Shown in pieces: positions 56,101 to 64,000 of a stretch of DNA of 64,000 nucleotides. Source of the DNA: FEN-1219 sp963810755 (GTDB lineage: Bacteria > Pseudomonadota > Gammaproteobacteria > Steroidobacterales > Rariloculaceae); the NCBI GenBank assembly GCA_963810755.1, contig CAWEOP010000006.1:529013-593012 (forward strand), in the 5' to 3' direction. Each line of letters starts with the position of its first letter. Within the stretch, counting starts at the first letter, position 1. The notes beneath the pieces were generated by a model. The model did no database searches. It saw only the letters and a program-made list of their open reading frames with translations, and was not told the DNA's origin. The position numbers and the translations under genes are program-made.

Positions 56101-57155
56101 GTGCGATACGTGACGATCAGGCGTTGGCCGCCCACGCCGATCACCGAGGCCGCGCTCAACGTCGTGAACGTCAATTCGCACGCCGTGCCGTTGTAGGCGA
56201 GCGTGTAGTCGGTCCCTTGGGAGAGAGGCCCCTTGCCCATGATCGGCGTCACGCCGTCCGCCGCGAACACGCGCGCGCTCAGGATTTGCGGCGTGGCGTC
56301 GCACATGCCGCCCGTCGGGAGGTTGGGCAGCCGATCGAGCAACGTGACGTTGAACGCGTCGGCCACGCCGAGGTTTTGCACGCTCAGCGCGAAGTCGCCG
56401 GGCTCGGCCGGATTCATCGTCGCCGGACCCGATTTGTCCATCGTGAGCACCGGCGTGCCGGGCGGCAGATTCGGCAACGTGAACTGGCCCACGAGGCCCG
56501 AGCTGTTGATCGTCCCGCCTTCACGCGTGATGAACTCGGACACCGGATTGCCGTTGTTGAGGAAGCTCATCGACAACGTGTAATCGACGCCGCCGACGTT
56601 GAAGGTCGTGGGCGTGGGCGATGCCACGATCGTCACGCGGTCCGTGCACCCTTCTCCGGGCGGTGTCGGATAAGGACACGGCATCAGGTTGTTCGGCGTC
56701 TCCACGTGGTTGAACGTGAAGGTGAAGGTCAGTGGAGGGCGTGGGACGCCATCGACGCTGATCGCGAGCACGACGTCGAGCTGAACCGAGGTCAACGATG
56801 GATCGTCGACCTCGAAATTCCGATGCGTGAATGTCCCGAGCGAGAAGAAAGGGATGGGCCCGGGCAACGTGAAAGGCGGCGGGACCGTCGCGGTGAAGTC
56901 GTAGCCGCTCTGCGGCGTGCCCATCGTGTCGCCCCACCTGATGATCGAGGTCGGGTTGCCGTTCGTGATGACGGGATCGCCGGGCTGGCTTCCGGGGAGG
57001 TTGTCCACCGGATCGCGCCAACCCCCGGTAACGGACGAGTAAGTGATGTCGGCCGCCGACGCGCTGCGTGGCATGGCAAAAACGGCAACGAGCAGCGCGA
57101 TGGCGAGCCATCCGCTGCTGCGTGAATCACTGCCGATCTTGCGGCCGAAAGACAT
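53154..57155 (-). CDS. Large secreted DUF11/SdrD-like surface protein (frameshifted)
   Basis: A gene of about 1,334 codons; indels near 55540, 54815 and 53440. The signal peptide is WLAIALLVAVFAMPRSASAA. The protein is built of beta-sandwich repeats: DUF11 units such as PGDFALSVQNLGVADAFNVT, DVLRYTIRIYNNGALPITQA, TLEYVVQVTNIGTLPAYAVV and LVPYVITVANGVAVNLSNVT. Two SdrD B-like units contain NGRVWHDADFDRVFDANEIA and GKVFDDANRNGLQDEGERGI. The C-terminal 100 residues are helical and charged (DARVKALRRQIEESWQGAEG). It should form a long extracellular fibre. A putative c-di-GMP riboswitch lies in its leader. It is translationally coupled to the downstream outer-membrane protein. Confidence 0.83.
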
Positions 57156-57232
57156 TCGCGTTTCCCTCTAAATCCACCGTGTGCGATCGAAGTCACGGCA
57201 AGGACCGAGGGATGCCCGCGAGGGGCTCTTCC

Positions 57233-57335
57233 GGCGGTCCCGCTGTCGTGGAGCGCCCTTCGCTAGTCGAAGAAGGCGCTCGGTAGACCGGTGACTTTGC
57301 GTCGCCACCTTTCGGTGGTTTTGCCTTTGTCAGAA
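57233..57335 (-). promoter_or_regulatory. Cyclic-di-GMP-I (GEMM) riboswitch candidate
   Basis: Read 5' to 3' on the minus strand, the leader of the DUF11 gene contains GGCAAAACC (about 57324-57316), CACCGAAAGGTG (hairpin with GAAA tetraloop), GACGCAAAG, TCACCGGTCTA, then a long second stem (GAGCGCC-TTC / GAAGGGCGCTC) and AGCGGGACCGCC. This order and spacing match the GEMM-I aptamer, in which c-di-GMP binds between the two helices. CGGT pairs with ACCG to close the second stem. Downstream, CGGTCC (near 57203) could pair with GGACCG of the aptamer, giving a possible switching helix before the Shine-Dalgarno. Whether the ligand is c-di-GMP or cyclic AMP-GMP depends on one binding-pocket base I cannot assign with certainty. 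Confidence 0.8.
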
Positions 57336-57387
57336 TCGTTACGAAGCCTGTTCTAGATGCTCGTAATGCACTCCGCTCCGCGTGTGC

Positions 57388-58816
57388 TCACGCGGCTGGC
57401 AGAAAGTCGATCGGATACACGATCGTGATCGCCGCGACATCCTTCGCGCCGAAGTCGAACGTGCGCACGCGCTCGAGCACCTGCGTGGCGAGAGCGGGCG
57501 CGTCCATGTCGCTCGACACGAGCTCGAGGAACGACACCGCGCCGCTCGGCTCGATCGTCAAGCGCAACACCATCTGGCCGCGCAGCGTCGGAACGTTGCG
57601 CAGCTCGCGGTTGTAGAGCCGATAGAGCGACGCCTTGTAGCGATCGAACACGATCTGAATCTCTTCGTCGGTGCGGCCTGCCGCTCCGCCGGCCCACGTG
57701 CGATCACCCGTTCCGGCGGCGCCGCCCGGGCCCGTCCCGCCGCCGATCGTGCTTTCCACGCGACCGGCTTCGACGCCCGCGAGACTGCCTCCGCCGCCGC
57801 CGTCGCCGCCGACTTGGCGGCTCAGCGACGCGAGATTGATGCCGCCGCTCGAGCCTGGCGCGAGCGAGGTGACCATCGACCGCGCCGGCAGCCGGCTGTC
57901 GCCGGCCCCGGCGTTGCTGACGCGAGCCGCCGAGCCGATCTGCGCGGCGGGTCTGCGCTCGGCGATCGTCGCCAAGCTTTCGCGGAACGCGAGAATGCCG
58001 GCCGCTTCCGCGCGCTGCCGCGGCGCCGGCTCGGGCGCGGGCGCGGGCGCGTCGACGGGCGGCGCCTCGGGCGTCGGCTCGCTCGCGAGCACGGGATCGG
58101 GCGTCGGCTTCGGCGCTTCCGGCTTGATTTCCTCGACGGCCGGCGGAGGCGGCAAGGGCCGGCGGGGGCCGAGCTCGATGAATCGCACGACGCGCTCGGG
58201 CAGCTCGAGGATCTCTTCGGGCGCGGGCTGTGGGAAGCGGGATCAGCGGCGTCACCACGCCGGCGACGAGCGCGATCAGCAGCGCCGTCGACAACGACCG
58301 GCGGAAACGCTCATCGTCCTCGCCGCGGCGCGACCACGGCATGCGCTGCGGGCGGTTCTCGACCGGGCCGACCTCGCGCTCGATGATCCATTCGCGGCGC
58401 CGCTCCTCGACTTCCTCTTGAATCTCGAACAGGTCGCCCTCGAGCAGATGCAGGACCTCGTACCCCTGCTTGATGTCGCCGAGCAGCGCCTTGCGCTTCT
58501 CCTCGATGACTTCGACTTGCTGCGTGAACGCACCGAGCCGCTGGCGAACTTCGCCGAGATGCCGGTCGGCCTCGCGCTCGTCCGCGTGCTCGCCCCAGAA
58601 CATGCTCGAGACGCCGAGCGTGCGCAGCCGCTCGAGCGAATCGCAGACGTTCTGCACGAGCGCGTGCTGCTCGCGCTTCGGACGCAGCTCCGAGAGCTCG
58701 CCATCCACCACGCGCAGATGGTTCGTGAGACCGCCGAGCTTGGACTCGACGCGGTCGATCTGCTCGCGCAGCGGCTCTTCTGTGATGGACTCTGTTGTTG
58801 AAACTGCGGCGTTCAC
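57388..58816 (-). CDS. AgmX/TonB-like energy-transducing protein (one frameshift)
   Basis: A gene of about 476 codons; an indel lies near 58230. The N-terminal 170 residues are a cytoplasmic coiled coil (EQIDRVESKLGGLTNHLRVV, HLLEGDLFEIQEEVEERRRE). One membrane helix follows (SLSTALLIALVAGVVTPLIP), then a proline-rich periplasmic spacer (PRRPLPPPPAVEEIKPEAPK). The C-terminus is the AgmX/PglI type: EEIQIVFDRYKASLYRLYNR, LRGQMVLRLTIEPSGAVSFL and TFDFGAKDVAAITIVYPIDF. The plan is that of TonB, with an unusual cytoplasmic extension. It is next to two ExbD and one ExbB genes and should carry energy across the periplasm to outer-membrane partners. Confidence 0.85.
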
Positions 58817-58847
58817 GTGTTCACCGTGTTGGTCTTGTCGACGCGCT

Positions 58848-59387
58848 TCAGTTGCTCGCGACGCTTTCGAGCGCGAGGTCGGACGCCTTCTGCAGGACCG
58901 CGAGCGAAAGCTGGCCGTAGCCGGCCGCCGTCGACGTGGCCATGACCTTGCGGAGCAGCAAGAACGGCAACTCCTTGTCCGCCATGATCGTGACCTTGCG
59001 AGCCGCGATCCGCTCTTCCTCGGGCAGCGCCGCGAGCCGCACCATGTCGGTCGCGTCCGCCTCGAGCTCCGCCTGCAACGTCGGGATGACGGCGTCCTCG
59101 GCCGCCAGGATCTCGTCGATCCGCGCGATCGGTCTGCCGTGCACGACGACGTCGCGCTCGCCGACGATGACGACCACGGTGTTCGTGAGGTCGGTCTCGG
59201 CGATCGACTCCGGCAGCTGCACGTCCTTGCTGTCCGGCACCACCGCGACTTGCTCCGTCGAGTAGACCAGCAGGAAGAACACGAGCACGGTCAGCATGTC
59301 GATCATCGCCACGAGGTTGATGACGACGGCCTTCGCCTTGCCCTTGTGATGGCGCACGATTCTCGAAGCGCGGCCCATGTAGATCAT
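58848..59387 (-). CDS. ExbD/TolR-family protein 1
   Basis: A 179-residue intact protein with one membrane helix (INLVAMIDMLTVLVFFLLVY) containing the conserved aspartate of ExbD/TolR, which conducts protons. The periplasmic part is larger than in E. coli ExbD and ends KVMATSTAAGYGQLSLAVLQ, a typical ExbD closing strand. It forms the stator channel with ExbB. The start at 59387 is preferred (GGGAG ten bases upstream); a second ATG at 59378 is possible. It lies 31 bp before the AgmX-like gene. Confidence 0.9.
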   Translation of the reverse strand: MIYMGRASRIVRHHKGKAKAVVINLVAMIDMLTVLVFFLLVYSTEQVAVVPDSKDVQLPESIAETDLTNTVVVIVGERDVVVHGRPIARIDEILAAEDAVIPTLQAELEADATDMVRLAALPEEERIAARKVTIMADKELPFLLLRKVMATSTAAGYGQLSLAVLQKASDLALESVASN

Positions 59388-59418
59388 TTACTTTGCACTC
59401 CCCAGTCTCTACTCAGAC

Positions 59419-59931
59419 TCAGAGCGGCGCGTCGCCGACCGATACTTGCGGAAACAGCTCGATGCGGTTCACGCGGTTCACCGTCGCGTCGCGCTCTTCG
59501 GCGACACGAACCCGGTCCATGACCGCGACGACGACGTCGTACGAGACATAGGGCTCGACGAGGAGCGTCGCCTCCTCTTTCGAGGGGAACTGCTCCTTGA
59601 TGCGCCGCAGATGCTCCGTGAGCTGCACGTAGTCGTAGCCGGCGTCGGTCTTCTCGATGCGGCTCAAGAGCCCCGTCGAGCGATCGCCGATCTCGATGCC
59701 GGATTCGCGCACCGTGATCTCGAGCTCGAACGCCGGCGGCTCGGGGAGCGCCGTGGACTGCGCGGAAGGCAGGTTCAGCTGCAGAACCGCGAGCCTGATG
59801 AAGCCGCCGTGGACGAGCAGGAAGAACACGAGGATCGTCATCATGTCGATCATCGACACGAGATTGATCTCGGTGTGCTCCTGCTTGTGCAGGTGCCGCG
59901 CGAGCCGCGAGCGTCGTACCGTGAGCTCCAT
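59419..59931 (-). CDS. ExbD/TolR-family protein 2
   Basis: A 170-residue intact paralogue of the neighbouring ExbD. The membrane helix with the channel aspartate reads INLVSMIDMMTILVFFLLVH. The periplasmic domain has LQLNLPSAQSTALPEPPAF, LEITVRESGIEIGDRSTG and closes EATLLVEPYVSYDVVVAVMD. Two different ExbD proteins beside one ExbB is characteristic of AgmX-type clusters and suggests a heteromeric stator. It lies between ExbB (80-bp gap) and ExbD 1 (31-bp gap). Confidence 0.9.
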   Translation of the reverse strand: MELTVRRSRLARHLHKQEHTEINLVSMIDMMTILVFFLLVHGGFIRLAVLQLNLPSAQSTALPEPPAFELEITVRESGIEIGDRSTGLLSRIEKTDAGYDYVQLTEHLRRIKEQFPSKEEATLLVEPYVSYDVVVAVMDRVRVAEERDATVNRVNRIELFPQVSVGDAPL

Positions 59932-60011
59932 CGAATGGTTCCTCGCTACGTCGAAGCGCCGTCGTAGTTGTAGTTAAAGCCGCCGTCGTTGCTATGGACG
60001 CCGAAGGAAGC

Positions 60012-60722
60012 TCACGCGGGCTGCGGCACCGCCGGCTGGCGCGACACGAACTCCTCGGCCGCGCCGGTGCCGAGAGCCACCTTCGCGTGCACCGCGCGGT
60101 CCGTGAGCGCGTTCAGGAACTTCACGGACGCCATTTCGATGCCCGAGACGATCTTCGCGGTCTTCGACTGCAGCACCTGGTGCACCAGCACGAGCGGGAT
60201 CGCGACCATGAGGCCGAACGCCGTGCAGTTCATGCCGATCGAGATGCTCGCGGACAGGAGCTCCGCCTTGTCGGCGAGATCGGCGTTCGACACCGCGGTG
60301 AACGCTTCGATCAGTCCGATGATCGTGCCGAGCAACCCAGCGAGAGTCGCCATGTTGGAGAACGTCGCGAGATAGGCCGTGCGCTTCTCGAGCTCCGGCA
60401 TGATCTCGATCAAGCTCTGCTCCATCGCGAGCTCGATGTCGTCGCGGCGCCGCACGGCTCCCTGGCGCGCCAACCCCATGCTCAGGATCTGCGCGATCGT
60501 GGAGCCGTCCTTGCTCGCGACTTCCCGCGCGGCTTGAAAGTCGCCGCTCCCGATCAACGGCTCGAGCTTCCGCCAGCTCTCCCTGTTCTTGTTGATCACG
60601 AGCGTCAGCGTGACGTAGCGCTCGATGGAGATCGCGACTCCGATCGCTAGGATCGCCAGGATCGGATACATGAAGAACCCGCCGTCCGCGAAGAACTTCA
60701 CGACTGTATAGATGACGTCCAT
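60012..60722 (-). CDS. MotA/TolQ/ExbB proton-channel protein
   Basis: A 236-residue intact inner-membrane protein. Three helices are visible: YPILAILAIGVAISIERYVT near the N-terminus, the signature channel pair LATFSNMATLAGLLGTIIGL (near residue 130), and ISIGMNCTAFGLMVAIPLVL. It forms the pentameric proton-conducting channel with the two ExbD proteins and powers the AgmX/TonB-like protein. A strong Shine-Dalgarno (CAGGGAGG) precedes the ATG at 60722. The upstream gap of 194 bp holds a weak hairpin around 60870-60890 and may have an internal promoter. Confidence 0.93.
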   Translation of the reverse strand: MDVIYTVVKFFADGGFFMYPILAILAIGVAISIERYVTLTLVINKNRESWRKLEPLIGSGDFQAAREVASKDGSTIAQILSMGLARQGAVRRRDDIELAMEQSLIEIMPELEKRTAYLATFSNMATLAGLLGTIIGLIEAFTAVSNADLADKAELLSASISIGMNCTAFGLMVAIPLVLVHQVLQSKTAKIVSGIEMASVKFLNALTDRAVHAKVALGTGAAEEFVSRQPAVPQPA

Positions 60723-60916
60723 GTCCGAGATCCTCCCTGAAAAAATCCGTGTTGCGACGTCGCGTCACGCTTGGCGTGGCCGCGTCCCCATCGTCGCGTC
60801 GAGCAGCCTATTCCTCGGAACTCGACGCAGGTGTGACGGACTCGACGTTGCGGCTACATCAAATCGTCGGCACCGGCGACGACGTGCTTCACATAAGCGA
60901 AAACGGCAGTCGAGAC

Positions 60917-61325
60917 CTATTTCACTTTTCCGGAACGAATCCCGTAATACTTGAGCTCGCGCATGAACACGTCCTTGTCGACGGCGCGAATCCTCGTATC
61001 GAGCGCCCGCGATACACCGATGCCGTTGCCGATCTCCGAGCTCTTCCACGGCACGATGACGAGCGACTTCGGCGTTTCCTGGTTACCGAGAATCGACATG
61101 CCGGACATCGACTTCGGGTCCGCCGGCGTGGCGCCGGCCTCAGGTGCGGCGGCGGCCTCACGCGGCGCAGCGGCCTCACGCGCGGCGGCCTCGCGCGTAG
61201 CGGCGCGGCGCAGCGGCCTCACGCGCGGCGGCCGCGTCACGCGTCGCCGCGGGCGCTTCCTGCGCCATCGCCCTGCCAACCAAGGCAGCGAGCAGCAATG
61301 CAACCCACACGAGTTTCGTCGGCAT
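60917..61325 (-). CDS. Small secreted protein of the AgmX/ExbBD cluster (one frameshift)
   Basis: About 136 codons; signal peptide LVWVALLLAALVGRAMAQ. The middle is low-complexity, built of repeated R-E-A-A-A units (residues 25-65), and one indel near 61205 falls inside this repeat. The conserved C-terminus reads MSGMSILGNQETPKSLVIVP, then WKSSEIGNGIGVSRALDTRI and DVFMRELKYYGIRSGKVK. I cannot name the domain, but it appears to be a dedicated component between the TPR protein and ExbB. The Shine-Dalgarno (AGGAG) overlaps the stop of the TPR gene, and the gap is only 9 bp. Confidence 0.75.
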
Positions 61326-61334
61326 GTCGTGCTC

Positions 61335-64000
61335 CTACGGGTTCGAGCGGCCCTTGATGTCGGCGATCCAGATGGCGACTTGCTGGTCGTCGGCCACGAG
61401 CGCTTGGTACGCCTCGTAGTGCCGCAAGGCGCAGGCGTAGTCGCGCTGATACAAGTCGCACAGGATCGCGAGGTTTCGGTTCGCGAGATGGAAATCGGGA
61501 TAGAGCGCAAGCGCGCGCTCGTATTGCGTGCGCGCATCGGCAAAGCGCCCTTGCTTGCGGTAGACCAAGCCGAGCTCCTCGAGCGCGATCGGATGAGACG
61601 CGCCGAGCGCGACGGCTCGTTCGAGGCTCGCGGCCGCGTCCGCGAAGCGGCCCGTGCGGGCGTACGCGATGCCGAGATCGACGTGCGGGTTCGCTAGCTC
61701 CGGCTGCTGCTTCGTCACGGCTTCGAGCTCGGCGACGCCGCGCTCGTACAAACCTTGCTCGAGCATAGCCGACCGCGGCCAGGTAGCGTTCGCGGAGCTC
61801 CGGGCTCACGCGCGCCGCGTCGGCGATCGTGAAGCCGGCGCCCGCAAGCACCTCGAGCTTGATCGTCGGGCCTTTCTGCGCCGGCGCACGCGCGCGGCGG
61901 CCCTCGGCCTCGGCGGCCGAAGCGACGGCGTCGACGGGCGCGGGCGCTCCCGGCGACCGATACGTGAACGTCTCGATCGCTCCAAGCAGACCGATGCTCT
62001 GCTCTTCCTTGGCATAGCGCCCCGGCATGAGCACCGCGAGGCGCGCGAAGCTCTGCTCGACCCAGCGGTTGTAGATGCCGGCCGCGATCATGGTGTCGAC
62101 GTTCGCCTCGTGGACCTCGATCGCGCGCTCTTCGAACGGGAACGCCTGCTCCTCGAGCACGTCCTCGTACTCGGCGAGCTCGGCGGCATTGAGGCCCGTG
62201 GGCCGCTCGGAATCGAGCAGCGAGCGGCTGAAGCTCGAATAGATCTCGGCCATGTAGAACGTCGAGGCCGTCGTGACCTCGCCGACTTCGTACGGGATCA
62301 GACTTTCGAATGCCTTCAGCGCCGCGTCCATGAGCTCGCGCTTGAGCTTGAGGTTCTTCTCGAACGGCTGCACGAGCTGCACCGCGTTGAACGCGGCATA
62401 GCGCGGCTGTGCGAGCACGAGCCCCGCCTGCGCGGCGAGATAGCGCGTGCGCTCGCTGCGCTCGGCCCCGGCGGCGGCGTCGGCCGCGACGAGCGCCGCG
62501 AGGTGCTCGTGGTAGCGCGGCTCGTCCGCGCGCGAACGGTACATCTCGGCGACCTTGAAGCGCGTCTCGACGGCAACGTCGACGGGCTGCGCGAACTTGG
62601 CGAGGTAGCGCTCGTAGACGCCGAGCGCGGCGTCGACATCGCGCGACTGCTCGTAGAGCTCGCCGGCCGACAGCAACGCGTCGCGCTCGAGCTCGGGATC
62701 CGCCGCTTCGGCGGCCACACGCTCGTACTCGGCGGCGGCGAGCGAGGCTTCGCCCTTCTCGCGATAGACGAACGCGAGCTGCTTCGTCGCGTCGGCGTTC
62801 AGCTCGTGATCGGGAAACGCCGTGCGGAACCCGTCGAGAACCGTAGCGGCCGCCGTCCAATCCTGAACCTTCATGAGCGCGGCCGCGGCGTCGTACTCCG
62901 CGGCCGGCCGGATCGACGATGTCGGCGCGCGTTCCGTGATCCGCAGGAAGTGGCCCGCCGCGGCACGGTAGTCCTGCGCCTCGTTGGCCTGCTCGGCCTG
63001 CTTGTAGATCGACGCCGCGAGATTGTCGACGAGCGCTTGCCGCCCTGCGTCCTCCGCGGGCGTCAACTCCAGCACCTCGGCGTACGCGGGCTCGGCAGCT
63101 CGATAGTCGCCGAGCTCGGCCGACGAATGCGCGACGACGGTCCACGCCGTGCGCCGCAGCGCGGGCTCGGCCGCCGGATAGCGCGCGATCAGCGTCCGCC
63201 CGGCGGTCGCGGCGGCCGCGAAATCCTTCGAGCGCGTAGAGGTCCTCGGCCGCGGCGCCGAGAACGACGCTCGCGTACTCGTGGTCGGGGAACGTATCGG
63301 CAAACTTGAGCGAGCTCACGACGGTGGCCCGTTTGAGCTCCGGCTCCTGCTCCGAAGCCGCCGCCTTGAGCTGCTCGCGGTGCGCGAAGATCGCCGCGTA
63401 GCCGGCCGCGGAGGCGCGCTCGTGCGGCGCATACGTGTAGGCCGTGCGCTCGTACTCGAGCGCGGCCTCGCCGAAGGCGGCGTTCTCGAGCAGCAGGTCC
63501 GCGAGCTGGTAGTTGATGCCCGGAGACTGCGTGTCCTGCGGGAACGACGCGAGGAACGCGCGGTACCACACGAGCGCTTCCGCGTAGTTCGCCGGCTTCT
63601 CTTCCTCGAGCCCCTTGTCTTGATACAGGGCGTGATAGTGATTCGCGAGGTCCTGGAGGTTCGTCTTCAGATACGCGAGCACCTCCGGCCGCTCGGCCGA
63701 ATCGAAGTGCTGCCAATAGTCACCTTGCAACCCGTACTTGCTCGCGAACGACTTCTTCGATTCGACGACGAGCTTCGGGAAGTCGGCCGACTCGTAGATG
63801 CCGATCACGCGCATGCCGAACTCGGGCGACGCGCGGTGGTACGGATAGCGCTCGACGAACGAGTCGTACACGGCCGCCGCGTCGTTGTAGCGGAGCTTGT
63901 CGAAGTAGAACTCGCCGAGGTTCTGATAGATGCGGTCTTCGTAGCTGCGGCTGCCGTACGTCGAGTAATACTCGCCGACCACTTCGGGCCCGCCGAGATT
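61335..64000 (-). CDS. Large TPR protein of the AgmX/ExbBD cluster, 5' end missing (frameshifted)
   Basis: Runs off the right edge with its start outside the window; at least 888 codons are seen, with indels near 63230 and 61770. It is composed of tetratricopeptide and related helical repeats: YDSFVERYPYHRASPEFGMR, YAEALVWYRAFLASFPQDTQ, AALMKVQDWTAAATVLDGFR, SAGELYEQSRDVDAALGVYE and, at the end, PHVDLGIAYARTGRFADAAA, HPIALEELGLVYRKQGRFAD. The C-terminal repeats resemble the TPR protein of Myxococcus AgmX/Glt-type clusters. It is probably periplasmic or envelope-associated and acts as a scaffold for the motor. It is the most upstream visible gene of the operon. Confidence 0.83.

Noticed and set aside
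1..64000. tRNA, rRNA, insertion sequences, integrases or phage genes
   Set aside because: No cloverleaf-like TTCGANTC context, transposase or integrase motif, or flanking target duplication was recognised. Absence is by eye; tRNAscan-SE and ISfinder would settle it.

Overview
The window is a high-GC (about two-thirds G+C by eye), gene-dense chromosomal segment of a free-living Gram-negative bacterium. Diderm hallmarks are clear: Sec, Tat and lipoprotein signals, an outer-membrane beta-barrel, OmpA-like domains and ExbB/ExbD motors. Secreted DUF6152 proteins, DUF1552/DUF1592 proteins, quinohemoprotein and AgmX/ExbBD sets together suggest an uncultured soil or sediment proteobacterium, probably a gammaproteobacterium near the Steroidobacterales. 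That placement is inference. No rRNA, tRNA, CRISPR array, insertion sequence or prophage was seen.

Layout. 0-2.8 kb: a flavin-binding PNPOx-like gene cut by the left edge, a divergent LysR regulator and a secreted hydrolase. 2.8-9.7 kb: secreted ankyrin protein, then a CHRD / quinohemoprotein / SnoaL-like operon, then a conserved secreted protein. 9.7-16.4 kb: a methyltransferase-MerR pair sharing an operator, GDSL hydrolase, DUF6152 fusion protein, CMD-like protein and the AzlCD exporter. 16.5-26.3 kb: Tat-exported flavoprotein, DUF8021-like protein, VapBC module, membrane protein, secreted repeat protein, hydrolase, MBL-like protein and adenosine kinase. 26.4-31.8 kb: DUF1592-DUF1552-ankyrin operon. 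32-38 kb: two split DUF6152 pairs around an acyl-ligase / ACP / hydrolase cassette. 38-47.5 kb: YCII protein, phosphoglucomutase, MBL hydrolase, intradiol dioxygenase, OsmC, DUF3597, lipoprotein, secreted methyltransferase and a TolB-like/TPR protein.

47.8-64 kb is the most coherent block, all on the minus strand and running off the right edge: large TPR protein, small secreted protein, ExbB, two ExbD, an AgmX/TonB-like protein, a 1.3 kb-codon DUF11/SdrD-like surface protein and a 1.8 kb-codon OmpA/beta-barrel protein. The last two genes overlap by ATGA and sit behind a sequence that reads as a cyclic-di-GMP-I (GEMM) riboswitch. I read this as a proton-motive-force-driven envelope machine coupled to a c-di-GMP-controlled surface protein and its outer-membrane partner.

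Three paralogous small coiled-coil membrane proteins (11.3, 16.0 and 23.8 kb) share a promoter of fixed geometry that appears to give leaderless mRNA.

Quality note: about 50 single-base indels break otherwise well-conserved genes, worst at 5.4-9.4 and 26.4-31.8 kb. Even phosphoglucomutase is affected. Uncorrected assembly error is likelier than mass pseudogenisation, so the broken genes are annotated as single genes with frameshifts noted.
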